Shown: positions 1 through 8,417 of the stretch, one piece after another
How the letters are laid out: each line of letters opens with the position of its first letter
Numbering within the stretch: the first letter of the stretch is position 1
Source of the DNA: Roseiarcus sp963780825
GTDB taxonomy: Bacteria > Pseudomonadota > Alphaproteobacteria > Rhizobiales > Beijerinckiaceae
Assembly: GCA_963780825.1 (NCBI GenBank)
Contig: CAWADL010000005.1
Location: 437,318-501,317, forward strand
Length of the DNA stretch: 64,000 bases
Direction of reading: 5' to 3'
Translations under genes and position numbers: made by a program
Notes under the pieces: model-generated
Database searches by the model: none
Told to the model about the DNA's origin: nothing
The model's input: only the letters and a program-made list of their open reading frames with translations

Positions 1-834
1 TCGATCCAGTCGCATGTCGTCTACGGCCATGTCGGCAATTCCGCCGTGGTGTTTGCTCTGCAGCGGCTAGGCCGCGAGGTCTGGCCGATTGACACCGTGC
101 AGTTCTCCAGCCACGCCGGCTATCCCGGTTGGCGGGGCCGGGCGTTCGAGCCTGACGAGATCAACCAATGCGTGGCTGGGTTGGAGGCGATCGGCGTGCT
201 TGGCGACTGCGCCGCCGTCGTAACCGGATACCTCGGCCGTCCCGAGATCGGCGAGGCGGCGCTTGCCGCGGTTTCAGCGGTGCGCGCCAAGAACAGCGAA
301 GCCGTCTATGCATGCGACCCCGTGATTGGCGACGATGGTCGAGTCTATGTCCGCGAGGGCGTCGCGGAATTTTTCCGCGATCGCGCGCTCCCGGTAGCCA
401 CCATCGTCAGCCCCAACGCTTTTGAACTCGCATGGTTGACAGGGCAAACCGTCGCCACGCGCGCGAACGCCGTCGCGGCTTTGCACGCCCTGCGGAGCCG
501 CGGACCAACTATTGCCTTCGCCACTTCCTTGCAATTGGAGGACACGCCTGCGGACGCGCTGGACCTTGTCGTCGCCGATGGCGAAGCCTCTTGGCGCGTG
601 AGAACGCCGAAACTTCCGATCAAAGTGAACGGCGCCGGCGACCTCGTCAGCGCACTGTTCCTGCATCACTGGCTGGACAGCCGCGACGCGGCGAGCGCGC
701 TTGCCTTGGCTGCCGCCCGCGTCTACGCCGTGATCGGCGCGACCGCGGAAGCGGGAACGCGCGAAGTTGCGTTGGTGGCGAGCCAAGCCGCGTTTGTCGA
801 GCCGGCGTTGCGCTTCACGCCGGAAAAGTTGTGA
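1..834 (+). CDS. pdxY: pyridoxal kinase PdxY (5' partial)
   Basis: Phosphorylates pyridoxal to pyridoxal 5'-phosphate with ATP in the cytoplasmic B6 salvage pathway. The reading frame is open from base 1 and begins with SIQSHVVYGHVGNSA, which is the family N-terminus minus a few residues, so the true start lies just outside the window; the first internal start codon (GTG at 46) is not the real one. Family landmarks are CDPVIGDDGR near residue 105 and the C-terminal NGAGDL loop, whose Asp is the catalytic base of ribokinase-type kinases. About 277 residues are present, close to the usual ~285. It ends 7 bp before the PhzF-like gene and may share a transcript with it and the Nudix gene. Confidence 0.95.
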   Translation, partial: SIQSHVVYGHVGNSAVVFALQRLGREVWPIDTVQFSSHAGYPGWRGRAFEPDEINQCVAGLEAIGVLGDCAAVVTGYLGRPEIGEAALAAVSAVRAKNSEAVYACDPVIGDDGRVYVREGVAEFFRDRALPVATIVSPNAFELAWLTGQTVATRANAVAALHALRSRGPTIAFATSLQLEDTPADALDLVVADGEASWRVRTPKLPIKVNGAGDLVSALFLHHWLDSRDAASALALAAARVYAVIGATAEAGTREVALVASQAAFVEPALRFTPEKL

Positions 835-841
835 GGTTGAT

Positions 842-1741
842 ATGCCCCGCCGCTTCTATACTCTCGATGTGTTCACTGACGCCGCGTTGGCGGGCAATCC
901 GCTGGCGGTGGTGATTGATGCGGTCGGCTTGGACGACGCGGCGATGCAGCGCATCGCCCGTGAGTTCAATCTCTCCGAGACCGTCTTCGTTCTTGAACCG
1001 CAAAATCCCGTCAACACCGCGGCCATCCGCATTTTCACGCCCTCGCGCGAGCTTCCCTTCGCCGGACACCCAACCATCGGAACCGCGGTGCTGCTTGCGC
1101 ATCTTCGCGCGCGCGAGTTGCTCGGAAGCCAGGATTTGCGGGTGGCGCTGGAGGAGAAGATCGGAGAGGTGATCTGCGTCGCGCGTCATCGCAAGGGTCA
1201 GGCGATGGCTGCTTATTTCACGCTGCCGCGGATGCCTGAGAAGCTCGGCGAGGCGCCTGCAACGGAGGATCTGGCGGCGGATCTCGGGCTTGAGGTCGCG
1301 GACATAGGGTTTCGCAACCATGTGCCGAGTTGCTACGGCGCCGGTACGCCAAATCTGTTTGTTCCCGTCGCCACGCTCGACGCCATGTCGCGCGCCAGAC
1401 CTGAGCGAAAGCTTTGGGGCGCCAATGGCGGCCCTGCAGTCTATCTCTACTGTCCGGAAGTCGCGAGCGCGGGTTCCGACTATCATGCGCGGATGTTTGC
1501 AAGCGGCTGGGGCATCTACGAGGATCCGGCGACCGGCGGCGCGGTCGCCGCTTTCGCGGGCGTCGTCACCGCGTTCGACGCGCCGCCCGATGGCGAGCGC
1601 ATGATCATCATCGAGCAAGGCTATGAGATGGGCCGCCCGAGCCTGATCTCGCTTGGGCTTGAAGTTGAGGGCGGAGCCCTGTGCTCGGCGACCGTCGGCG
1701 GATCAGTGGTGATCGTCAGCGAAGGGACGCTACGCGTTTGA
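842..1741 (+). CDS. PhzF family isomerase-like protein
   Basis: A 299-residue member of the PhzF/diaminopimelate-epimerase fold family (phenazine biosynthesis protein PhzF and uncharacterised relatives such as YddE). The N-terminus RRFYTLDVFTDAALAGNPLAVV, the NLSETVF segment carrying the family's catalytic Glu, PFAGHPTIGTA, and the C-terminal EDPATGGA signature are all present. The start is the ATG at 842 because homology begins there; the frame is open further upstream without matching the family. No other phenazine genes are nearby, so phenazine synthesis should not be assumed. Its stop overlaps the TTG start of the Nudix gene. Confidence 0.9.
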   Translation: MPRRFYTLDVFTDAALAGNPLAVVIDAVGLDDAAMQRIAREFNLSETVFVLEPQNPVNTAAIRIFTPSRELPFAGHPTIGTAVLLAHLRARELLGSQDLRVALEEKIGEVICVARHRKGQAMAAYFTLPRMPEKLGEAPATEDLAADLGLEVADIGFRNHVPSCYGAGTPNLFVPVATLDAMSRARPERKLWGANGGPAVYLYCPEVASAGSDYHARMFASGWGIYEDPATGGAVAAFAGVVTAFDAPPDGERMIIIEQGYEMGRPSLISLGLEVEGGALCSATVGGSVVIVSEGTLRV

Positions 1742-2460
1742 GCGCGATCCGGATCGAGGCGGTCGACGCGCTCGACTTTCGGCTCCGACCTGGGGTTTGG
1801 GATTTTGCCCGCGATCGCGCGGACGAAATTTCAGCGCACTGGCGCAAGCGCAAAGCGCAAACGCCGCAGCTGTTCAACGGCCGCATATTAATGCTGGGCG
1901 CGCACGAATACGTCAATCATGGCGACGCGCGCGTGCTGAAGGGTCAGTTCCTGGAGGCTGATTTCGCCGACTTCCTCGCCTGGCGCGAGTTCGGCTTTCC
2001 GGCTTCGAACGCCTGCAACGGTTTCTCAATGGCGGCGCTGCGCGGGGCGGATGGCGCATTTCTCGTCGGCGAGATGGCGGCGCACACGGCGAGCGCCGGC
2101 GCGATTTATTTTCCCGCCGGCACGCCGGATCGCCAGGATCTGGATGGCGATATTGTTGATCTCGACGCGAGCGCGCGACGCGAGTTGTTTGAGGAGACGG
2201 GAGTCGGCGTGGACGAGGTGGAGATCGCGCCGGGTTGGTGGGTGGTGCACTCCGAGGGTAGGGTCGCCTGTCTGAAGATGATGCGCCTTCGTCAGCCTGC
2301 TGAAGCCGCCAAGGCGCAGATCGACTTCGGCCTCGCTGCGGACCCGAAAGCCGAGTTTTCGCGGATGCACGTCATTCGTCATGAAAGCGACTTCACGGAT
2401 CGCGTGACGGAATTCGTGCGGGTATTTATCCGCCATATCTGGGCGGCCGAGCTTAGCTGA
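1738..2460 (+). CDS. Nudix hydrolase
   Basis: A 240-residue Nudix-fold hydrolase. The helix-loop part of the Nudix box is clear as ARRELFEETGV (REUXEEXGU pattern), preceded by a GAIYFPAG strand and a longer than usual spacer. Such enzymes cleave nucleoside diphosphates linked to another moiety; the substrate cannot be told from sequence. The start is taken as TTG at 1738, in a TTGA overlap with the PhzF-like stop, because residues upstream in this frame are only a shadow of that gene. Translationally coupled to its neighbour. Confidence 0.85.
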   Translation: MSAIRIEAVDALDFRLRPGVWDFARDRADEISAHWRKRKAQTPQLFNGRILMLGAHEYVNHGDARVLKGQFLEADFADFLAWREFGFPASNACNGFSMAALRGADGAFLVGEMAAHTASAGAIYFPAGTPDRQDLDGDIVDLDASARRELFEETGVGVDEVEIAPGWWVVHSEGRVACLKMMRLRQPAEAAKAQIDFGLAADPKAEFSRMHVIRHESDFTDRVTEFVRVFIRHIWAAELS

Positions 2461-2467
2461 GCTCGCC

Positions 2468-2604
2468 GGCATTGCGAGCGCAGCGAAGCCATCCATCTCG
2501 CGGCGATGCTTGGTTGAGGCCGTCATGCCGGGCGCTTGGCGAATAGGTCGGCGCGATATTTGACCCCGCACGCGCTGGATTGCTTCGCTTCGCTCGCAAT
2601 GACG
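2468..2604. repeat. degenerate palindromic intergenic repeat, copy A
   Basis: The left arm (2468-2494, with ATTGCGAGCGCAGCGAAG) and right arm (2574-2604, GGATTGCTTCGCTTCGCTCG followed by CAATGACG) are inverted copies of one sequence. The arms match four ~110-bp copies at 15275, 21122, 24805 and 46907. The middle of this copy differs and is longer. Confidence 0.75.
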
Positions 2605-2611
2605 ATTTATT

Positions 2612-2849
2612 CTATTCGTCGTTGCTTGCGTTCAGCTCCTCGACGGGGATGGAATCCGCATGGGCGGTTGCCAGCGCGCCGGCGAGAATGCGCCGGATCG
2701 CCTCCGGTCGCGTCGGTCGCGGCTCCGGCCTGCGCGGTGATCCATGCGTCGAGCCCCGTGAGCTCGTTTGGTTCAAGGCGAACTTCGATTGACGTTGCTT
2801 TTCCAGCAGGCGCCGAGGCAGGTTTCGGAGGCTCAGTTGAAGCTGTCAT
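2612..2849 (-). CDS. small ribbon-helix-helix-like protein (frameshifted)
   Basis: A short gene of about 78 residues starting at ATG 2849. The N-terminal part contains SIEVRLEPNELTGLDAWI, the strand and first helix of a ribbon-helix-helix DNA-binding fold. A one-base disruption near 2713 breaks the frame; in the next frame the protein continues TRPEAIRRILAGALATAH, the expected second helix, and ends with TAG at 2612. This is the kind of protein found as an antitoxin or small repressor, but no toxin gene is beside it. Function is inferred from fold only. Probably a sequence error, possibly a pseudogene. Confidence 0.65.
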
Positions 2850-2956
2850 ACGCTAGTTTTATCACAGGTCGCGTCGCGCGGAAATAGGCGCGCCGATCTT
2901 GCTCCCCTCGGACCATCCGTGTTTTGATGCTTCAGGCGCGGAAGGGGAATGCGAAA

Positions 2957-3799
2957 ATGGGGTCTCTTACCGGGAAGACGGCCATAGTTACCGGTGGCAC
3001 GAGCGGCATCGGTGAGCGAATAGCCGAGGTGTTCGTCGAGGAGGGGGCGCAGGTCGTCGTTGCAGCGCGCCGGGAAGAAGAGGGTCACGCGCTGGAAAAG
3101 CGTTTGGGCGTTCGTTTTGTCCGCACCGACGTGTCCTCGGAGGCTGACGTCAAGGCCTTGATCGCCGCCGCAGTCGGTTGGTTTGGCCGAATTGATTGTT
3201 TGGTCAACAATGCGGCCGTCCCCGGGCCGATTACTCCGGCCGCCGAGATTGAAGCCGCGATCATCGACCAGATATTGGCGGTCAACGTCCGCGGGCTCAT
3301 GCTGACGACCAAACACGTGGCCCCCGTGATGCTTGCGCAGGGCGCTGGCAGCATCATCAACATCGGCAGCATCGCCGCGCATCGGGGCGGCATATCCGGC
3401 CATATCTACACGACTTCGAAAGGCGCTGTGCTCGCTTTCACCAAATCAACCGCCGCCGAACTCGGAGAGAAAGGGATACGCGTCAACAGCATTTCGCCGG
3501 GCGCGATCGTCACGGGAATCTTTGGCAAACTCGCGGGCGTGGAGCCCTCCAAAGCGGACAAGATGACGGATTTTGTGAAAGAGAAATTTGCCAGCCTGCA
3601 ACCCATACCGCGAGCTGGGGCAACGGACGACATAGCTCGCGCCGCCGCTTTCCTGGCCGGCGATGGCTCCTGCTTCGTCAATGGCCAAGACATTACCATC
3701 GACGGCGGGATGACCGCGGTCACGATGGGTTGGTCGGCAATGGTCGCAGGACGCGGCGAGATGAGCCGTCGGCTAAAGGAAGCGGCGGCGTCTTTGTAG
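2957..3799 (+). CDS. SDR family oxidoreductase
   Basis: A 280-residue short-chain dehydrogenase/reductase. It has the TGGTSGIG nucleotide-binding motif near residue 14, LVNNAAV, the catalytic Ser and YTTSK pair (YxxxK), RVNSISPGAI, and the C-terminal FVNGQDITIDGG typical of classical SDRs. The reaction is NAD(P)-dependent oxidation or reduction of an alcohol or ketone; the substrate is unknown. Start chosen at ATG 2957, seven bases after a purine-rich GGAAGGGGAA; an upstream ATG at 2924 lacks homology. Stands alone, convergent with the b561 gene. Confidence 0.9.
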   Translation: MGSLTGKTAIVTGGTSGIGERIAEVFVEEGAQVVVAARREEEGHALEKRLGVRFVRTDVSSEADVKALIAAAVGWFGRIDCLVNNAAVPGPITPAAEIEAAIIDQILAVNVRGLMLTTKHVAPVMLAQGAGSIINIGSIAAHRGGISGHIYTTSKGAVLAFTKSTAAELGEKGIRVNSISPGAIVTGIFGKLAGVEPSKADKMTDFVKEKFASLQPIPRAGATDDIARAAAFLAGDGSCFVNGQDITIDGGMTAVTMGWSAMVAGRGEMSRRLKEAAASL

Positions 3800-3808
3800 A
3801 CGGATCGC

Positions 3809-4372
3809 CTACTCCGCTGGCGCGCGCTCCCCCTCCGTCGACAAGGACGCCATCGCCTCGAATACACCGTCGCGCCGCACCAACCCGTGAAACAATGCTG
3901 CCGCCAAGTGCATCAGGATCACGGCAAAGAACGCGAACGCCAGATAGTAATGCGCGTTCCAGAGCAGAGCGTGAAGGCTATCGCTCTGCGGCAGGATCGG
4001 CGGGAGGCGCACGCCGCCAAACAGAACGATCGGGTAAGCCGCCGCTGATAGCATCGCCCAGCCGATGAGCGGCATGCCAATCATCAACAGATAGAGTGCG
4101 TAGTGCGACAACTGGGCCGCAAGTTTCATCGGCTCCGGGAGATCAGCCGGCAGCGCGGGCGCGCCGTAGCGAAGACGCACCGCCAACCGCACCAGCGCAA
4201 GCACGAGAATGGCAATGCCGAGCGGCCTGTGGATCGATAACAGCGTCAAATATTTCGGCATGACCGTCGACACCATGCCGACGCCAATGAACAGCATAGC
4301 AAGAATGCAGACCGCCATCAGCCAGTGCAGCAATCGTTGCACCCCAGTGAAGCGCTCGAGACGTTCGCTCAT
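3809..4372 (-). CDS. cytochrome b561 family protein
   Basis: A 187-residue membrane protein with four predicted transmembrane helices and the b561/YceJ pattern: an early His in LLHWLMAVCIL and another in SIHRPLGIAIL that would bind heme b, plus a late helix LAFAFFAVILMHLAAALFHG with further His residues. Family members pass electrons between the quinone pool and a periplasmic partner. Its start overlaps the stop of the catalase-like gene by four bases, so the two form an operon, and it is the likely electron partner or membrane anchor of that protein. Confidence 0.9.
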   Translation of the reverse strand: MSERLERFTGVQRLLHWLMAVCILAMLFIGVGMVSTVMPKYLTLLSIHRPLGIAILVLALVRLAVRLRYGAPALPADLPEPMKLAAQLSHYALYLLMIGMPLIGWAMLSAAAYPIVLFGGVRLPPILPQSDSLHALLWNAHYYLAFAFFAVILMHLAAALFHGLVRRDGVFEAMASLSTEGERAPAE

Positions 4373-5412
4373 GGCGTGGCCCCCGTGCGAGGATAATCCG
4401 CGGCTTCGGCCGTGCGCCTATCGAATGACTTCGCGTATGCGGCGGAGCGCGCGGCAGGGAACGGATCGTCCGATGTCTTAATCCCCGTTGGCAGGACGGT
4501 CGGATCAAAGTTGATGTCGCGGCACGGACCGTCTGCTTCGGCTTCGATCTGCTGGACGGTGAGCGTTCCGACCTCGACAGTGCGCCGATCGTCCGGCCAA
4601 GCCTTGCTCGGATCGGCCGTGGGATCGCCCGCATTGGCCACGGTCACGGCCAGCGTCCATTTCTGTGGACCGTCATGCACGCGATCGGTGATCTCCTTTT
4701 CGAGGAAGTCCGGACCGCGTTTCGCCAGTTCATCGGGCGCGACGGAAACCGGTTTCGCCGCGGGAATCAGCGACCAGCGCACCGTATGCTCCGCGCCAGA
4801 GTTGTCGGTGAAGACGAAGCTGTTGAGGCTGTTGAACCGCTCCTCGGCGTAGCTGCCGGTCCAAGGCGCGCTCTGCGCCCAGGCGCCGAACGCCCCGATC
4901 TCCGGGTGCTCGCCGACGAGCGTCTTCATCGCGTTCGGGTCCTTGCTCCCGGAGGCGATCAACAATTGATAAAAGGCCTGCGGGGTCGACACGGGAAAAA
5001 AGGGCGCATCAATCATCGCGCTGCGCCACTCTTGGCCGTCGGGAGTTGTGATCTGCAGACCTAAACCTCGCACCCTGACTGTCGGGTCCGCCGCTTTCGG
5101 ATCGGGCGTGGCGAGGTTGAAGCGCCCGACGGCCGGATACTGGCCTTTGGCGAAAACCTGCGCGCTCGAAAGCTCCGATCCGGCGCCATTCGCTTCGAAC
5201 ATGCCGGTGAAACAAATGCCCTTGGCGTGGTTCCGACGGTGGCCGAGGATATCGACGCCAGGAGGCGTCAGAGCGTCGACGATCTTGTCCGGGTTCAGGC
5301 GATGCGGCGAAAGCCATCCCGCCGTGTAGGCGAACGCCGCAGCGGAGGCGCCCACGACCACCGCGATCAGCGCCAGCGAACCTAAAGCGGATGTGACCGG
5401 TCGCTGTGGCAT
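4369..5412 (-). CDS. catalase-related heme peroxidase (SrpA-like)
   Basis: A 347-residue protein with an N-terminal hydrophobic segment (LIAVVVGASAAAFAYTAGW), then a reduced catalase fold. The distal His lies in GHRRNHAKGICF and the proximal heme Tyr in RSAAYAKSFDRR near the C-terminus. Members of this family, such as SrpA, lack the long C-terminal region of true catalases and behave as peroxidases. The signal-anchor implies a periplasmic location. It forms a two-gene operon with the b561 protein, which may supply electrons for peroxide reduction. Confidence 0.9.
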   Translation of the reverse strand: MPQRPVTSALGSLALIAVVVGASAAAFAYTAGWLSPHRLNPDKIVDALTPPGVDILGHRRNHAKGICFTGMFEANGAGSELSSAQVFAKGQYPAVGRFNLATPDPKAADPTVRVRGLGLQITTPDGQEWRSAMIDAPFFPVSTPQAFYQLLIASGSKDPNAMKTLVGEHPEIGAFGAWAQSAPWTGSYAEERFNSLNSFVFTDNSGAEHTVRWSLIPAAKPVSVAPDELAKRGPDFLEKEITDRVHDGPQKWTLAVTVANAGDPTADPSKAWPDDRRTVEVGTLTVQQIEAEADGPCRDINFDPTVLPTGIKTSDDPFPAARSAAYAKSFDRRTAEAADYPRTGATP

Positions 5413-5707
5413 TCAAACCTCGCTATCAAGACCGGCAGGCGGAGAGCGACCTTACCACTCATCGGCAAGATGACCAATCTGCGGTCGACCCGCTTCAAAT
5501 TCAATTGAATATCTCGCAAAGGGTAGGCGCGGAGATTGGCAATTCAAACCTTCATCGCGAGCGAAGTTAAGCCATCCGGCCCGCGGGCGCAGGCGCCGCG
5601 CCGCAGTGCCCGCCGAGCGCTCCGCTTAAAAGCTTCAACCAAGCCTCGCCGAAACGTGGATTGCTTCGCTGCGCTCGCAATGACGGGATAGCGGAATGCG
5701 CCGAACC
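5413..5707. repeat. intergenic stretch with degenerate palindromic repeat, copy B
   Basis: No gene is visible between the peroxidase start and the Rieske gene stop. From about 5553 to 5686 it contains a degenerate copy of the intergenic palindrome: a weak left arm GCGAGCGAAGTTAAGCCATCC and a good right arm GGATTGCTTCGCTGCGCTCG followed by CAATGACG. The upstream part (5413-5550) should hold the promoter of the peroxidase operon but no clear -35/-10 pair was identified. Confidence 0.6.
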
Positions 5708-6778
5708 CTACTCCGCCGCGAACTGGCGCACCGGATCAAGCGGGCGCAACTCGTCCCGCACCATATCTTGAAAAGCTTTGACAGCCGCCTCGTATTTGGG
5801 TGACAGCGGTCCCCGCTCATAGACGCCGGCATTCAGATTTCGCTGCACGCCGGTGATGATGTCGAGATCCTCCGACACGATCTGCGCCGACCACTCCGCC
5901 GATTGTTGGTTCTCCTCCGCCTTCTCAGGCGAAATGTCGTTAAAGAAATACCAGTTGATATGCTCGATCCGGCCGGCGCCAAGCGGGTTCATCGTCGCGA
6001 TCGAGCTGCCCCAATCATATAGGTTCAGCATCAGCGTCGGGAAACGATAGAAATAAAGTCCGCGGGTTAGACCGCCCTCGCGTTTAGGCGCATGCAGGTG
6101 AAAGAAGCGTTCGCGAAGATGGACGTCGATGCGGTAACGTTCGATATCCATCGCCGCGCAGAGACCGGGATGCATGCCGCGACAATGGTAGCATTCGAGA
6201 TAGTTCTCGCCGTAGGTTTTCCAATCGACGGCGCAGACGCGGTTCTTGGAGGTGAAATAGCGCTGCTGTTCGAGCGGGTAATCGGCGGCGAGATCGTGTA
6301 TGGGGCCGAGCCATTCGACGAGACCGGGGCCACCGCGTTGCAGGCGGATGAACACGAGGCCGCGCCACTCCTCGCAATCCGCCGCCAGCAGGCTCCAGGC
6401 GTCGGGATCGAAGCGAACATCACCGCCAAAGTCCGAAGCCGCGTTCAGCCGCCCGTCCCTCGCATAGCTCCAGCTATGATAGGGGCAGACCAGCAACTTG
6501 CTGCAATGGCCGGACGCTTCAGACAGAAGCTGGGCGCCGCGGTGGCGACAGACGTTGTGGAAAGCGCGAACGCAACCATCGTCGCCGCGCAGCACGAAAA
6601 CCGGATAGCCGGCGATCTCGCCGGAGACATAGTCGCCGACGTTCTCCAATCGCTCGGACCAGGTGAACAGCATCCAATTGCGCGCGAAGATTTCCTTGCG
6701 CTCGCGCTCGAAATTATCGGGGTCGCGATAGTGGCTGGCGGGCGGCGTCCAATCGAAGGGTTGCGGCTTGGCTTCCAT
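5708..6778 (-). CDS. Rieske-type ring-hydroxylating/demethylating oxygenase, large subunit
   Basis: A 356-residue Rieske non-heme iron oxygenase. The [2Fe-2S] ligands are C77, H79, C98 and H101 (CRHRG and CPYHSW). The mononuclear iron motif is E195-x2-H198-x4-H203 in ENYLECYHCRGMH; a Glu replaces the usual bridging Asp, as in the carnitine/betaine oxygenase subgroup (CntA, GbcA). Start ATG 6778 follows a GGGGA box; upstream residues in frame have no homology. It is the last gene of the minus-strand cluster, 24 bp after the aldolase. No reductase partner is encoded nearby. Quaternary-amine substrate is inference. Confidence 0.9.
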   Translation of the reverse strand: MEAKPQPFDWTPPASHYRDPDNFERERKEIFARNWMLFTWSERLENVGDYVSGEIAGYPVFVLRGDDGCVRAFHNVCRHRGAQLLSEASGHCSKLLVCPYHSWSYARDGRLNAASDFGGDVRFDPDAWSLLAADCEEWRGLVFIRLQRGGPGLVEWLGPIHDLAADYPLEQQRYFTSKNRVCAVDWKTYGENYLECYHCRGMHPGLCAAMDIERYRIDVHLRERFFHLHAPKREGGLTRGLYFYRFPTLMLNLYDWGSSIATMNPLGAGRIEHINWYFFNDISPEKAEENQQSAEWSAQIVSEDLDIITGVQRNLNAGVYERGPLSPKYEAAVKAFQDMVRDELRPLDPVRQFAAE

Positions 6779-6801
6779 CGTCAAAGTCCCCGAAAATGGA
6801 T

Positions 6802-7563
6802 TCAGGTTTGATACGCAGGATCGATCGCATCGAGCATCCGCAGATGCGCCGCCCATTCGAGCTGCAGATCGCCGTCATCGAACGCCATCTGATCGTATTG
6901 ACGCCCCACTCTCTCACAAACTTCGCGCGGCGGCGTGACCAGCTCGGCGCCCGTGGATTGGGCCGCCACTTGGACCTCGCAAGCGAGATTGAGATAGTAC
7001 ATCAAGCTGAACGCTTCGGCGACCGATCGGCCAACTGTCAGTAGCCCATGATTGCGCAGGATGAGGCCGCAATAGTTTTTGAGATCGCTGGTGATGCGCT
7101 GGCGCTCGTCGAGATCGAGCGCGATTCCCTCATAATCGTGGATGCCGATCCGGCCGAAGAACTGCAACGCGATCTGACTGATCGGCAGGAGCCCGGCCTT
7201 GACCGCGGCCACCGCCATACCCGCGCGCGTATGCGTGTGAATGACACAGACCGCGTCGTGACGCGCCATATGAACCGCGCTGTGGATGGTGAAGCCCGCG
7301 GGATTGACGCGATGTGGGCTGTCCCCGACCCGATTGCCCTCGACGTCGATCTTGACCAGCGACGAAGCCGTGATCTCGTCAAATCTCAGCCCGTAAGGGT
7401 TGATGAGGAAATGGCCGGGTTCATCAGGAACGCGAACGGTCGAGTGCGTGTAAATGAGATCGGTCATCCGGTAGTGCGCGAGCAACCGATAGCAGGCGGC
7501 CAGCTCAACCCGCTGCCGCCACTCAGCGGGCTCCATCTCGAACGGGGAGGCGGACTTGGACAT
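6802..7563 (-). CDS. class II aldolase/adducin family protein
   Basis: A 253-residue class II (zinc) aldolase/adducin-fold protein. Metal-binding histidines are visible in VIHTHTRAG (HxH) and in LILRNHGLLTVG, and MYYLNLACEVQ matches the family C-terminal helix. These enzymes cleave or epimerise sugar phosphates and related compounds; the substrate is unknown. Start chosen at ATG 7563, eight bases after AAGGA; an alternative ATG at 7581 overlaps the isomerase stop as ATGA. Co-transcribed with the isomerase upstream and the Rieske oxygenase downstream. Confidence 0.88.
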   Translation of the reverse strand: MSKSASPFEMEPAEWRQRVELAACYRLLAHYRMTDLIYTHSTVRVPDEPGHFLINPYGLRFDEITASSLVKIDVEGNRVGDSPHRVNPAGFTIHSAVHMARHDAVCVIHTHTRAGMAVAAVKAGLLPISQIALQFFGRIGIHDYEGIALDLDERQRITSDLKNYCGLILRNHGLLTVGRSVAEAFSLMYYLNLACEVQVAAQSTGAELVTPPREVCERVGRQYDQMAFDDGDLQLEWAAHLRMLDAIDPAYQT

Positions 7564-7577
7564 GCGATCTTCCTTGC

Positions 7578-8417
7578 TCATATGACCGCCGAGGCGTCCC
7601 AACATTCCGCCGCCCATTGTTTCAACAGCAGCGCCTCGCTCCATCGGTCAGAAAGCTCCTCACCATCTGCGCCGGTGATCGCGTAATCGCGCGGGCCGAG
7701 CTCGCAAAGGAACAGGCAGTCGGCCTCGGCGGGATTGCGTTTGCGCCAGGAAGCGAAGCCGCGCGTCCACCAATCACGGAAAGTATCGATCCAGATTTTG
7801 TGTTGCGGGAAATGCAGCGGCAACTGCACCTGGCAGCGGTTGGCGACGCGGCCTTGAAACGAATCGGAGCGATCGAGAATGCGCTCGACATAAGCCTGAT
7901 ATTCAGCGGTGATCGGCTGCATCATTTCGCGATCGACGACATAGTGCGAGAGGTCCGCGCTCAACCGCATGTCCGGCAGGGCGTCCATCAGCAGAAGGGT
8001 GGAGAACATATCGTTGGTGATGCAATTGCGATGCGTCTCGAATTGGAGCGGCAGGCCTTCCTCGGCGGAGACTTTGAGCCACGCTTTGATCACTTCAGCC
8101 ATGTCGGAAACCGCAAGCGGCATCACTTGGCCGATGACGATCACGTACGGCGAACCGATGTCCTTGGCGAGATGAACGGCGGGACGCAGCTCCTCGATGG
8201 ATCGGGGAAACGCGGTCAGCAGCCCGTTCAGTCCCGTGCGACGAAACTCCGGAACAATTTTACGCGCGGCATCAATGTCCATCGCGCCAAGGTCGATCGC
8301 CATGCCGTCGAACCCGGCCTCACGCACACGCTCGAAGCGTTCGGCGACCGGCGCCTCCGCGACGCCGGGCTTGCGCAGCTCGGTCGCCCATAGCGATTGA
8401 TAGACCTTGAGCGCCAT
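7578..8417 (-). CDS. sugar phosphate isomerase/epimerase-like TIM barrel protein
   Basis: A 279-residue protein of the xylose-isomerase-like TIM-barrel (AP endonuclease 2) superfamily. Support comes from the repeated barrel strands, for example REAGFDGMAIDLGAMD, ADLSHYVVDREM (metal-binding Asp/His) and CELGPRDYAI near the end. Members isomerise, epimerise or dehydrate small sugars and polyols, usually with a divalent metal. The specific reaction is not evident. It overlaps the desaturase stop at 8417 and is followed by the aldolase, so it is part of the same transcript. Confidence 0.8.
   Translation of the reverse strand: MALKVYQSLWATELRKPGVAEAPVAERFERVREAGFDGMAIDLGAMDIDAARKIVPEFRRTGLNGLLTAFPRSIEELRPAVHLAKDIGSPYVIVIGQVMPLAVSDMAEVIKAWLKVSAEEGLPLQFETHRNCITNDMFSTLLLMDALPDMRLSADLSHYVVDREMMQPITAEYQAYVERILDRSDSFQGRVANRCQVQLPLHFPQHKIWIDTFRDWWTRGFASWRKRNPAEADCLFLCELGPRDYAITGADGEELSDRWSEALLLKQWAAECWDASAVI

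Noticed and set aside
842..1741. Phenazine biosynthesis locus
   Set aside because: Only a PhzF-fold protein is present; the family is broad and no phzA-E or phzG genes occur here.
2468..2849. Toxin-antitoxin module
   Set aside because: The RHH-like gene has no adjacent toxin-like open frame on either strand.
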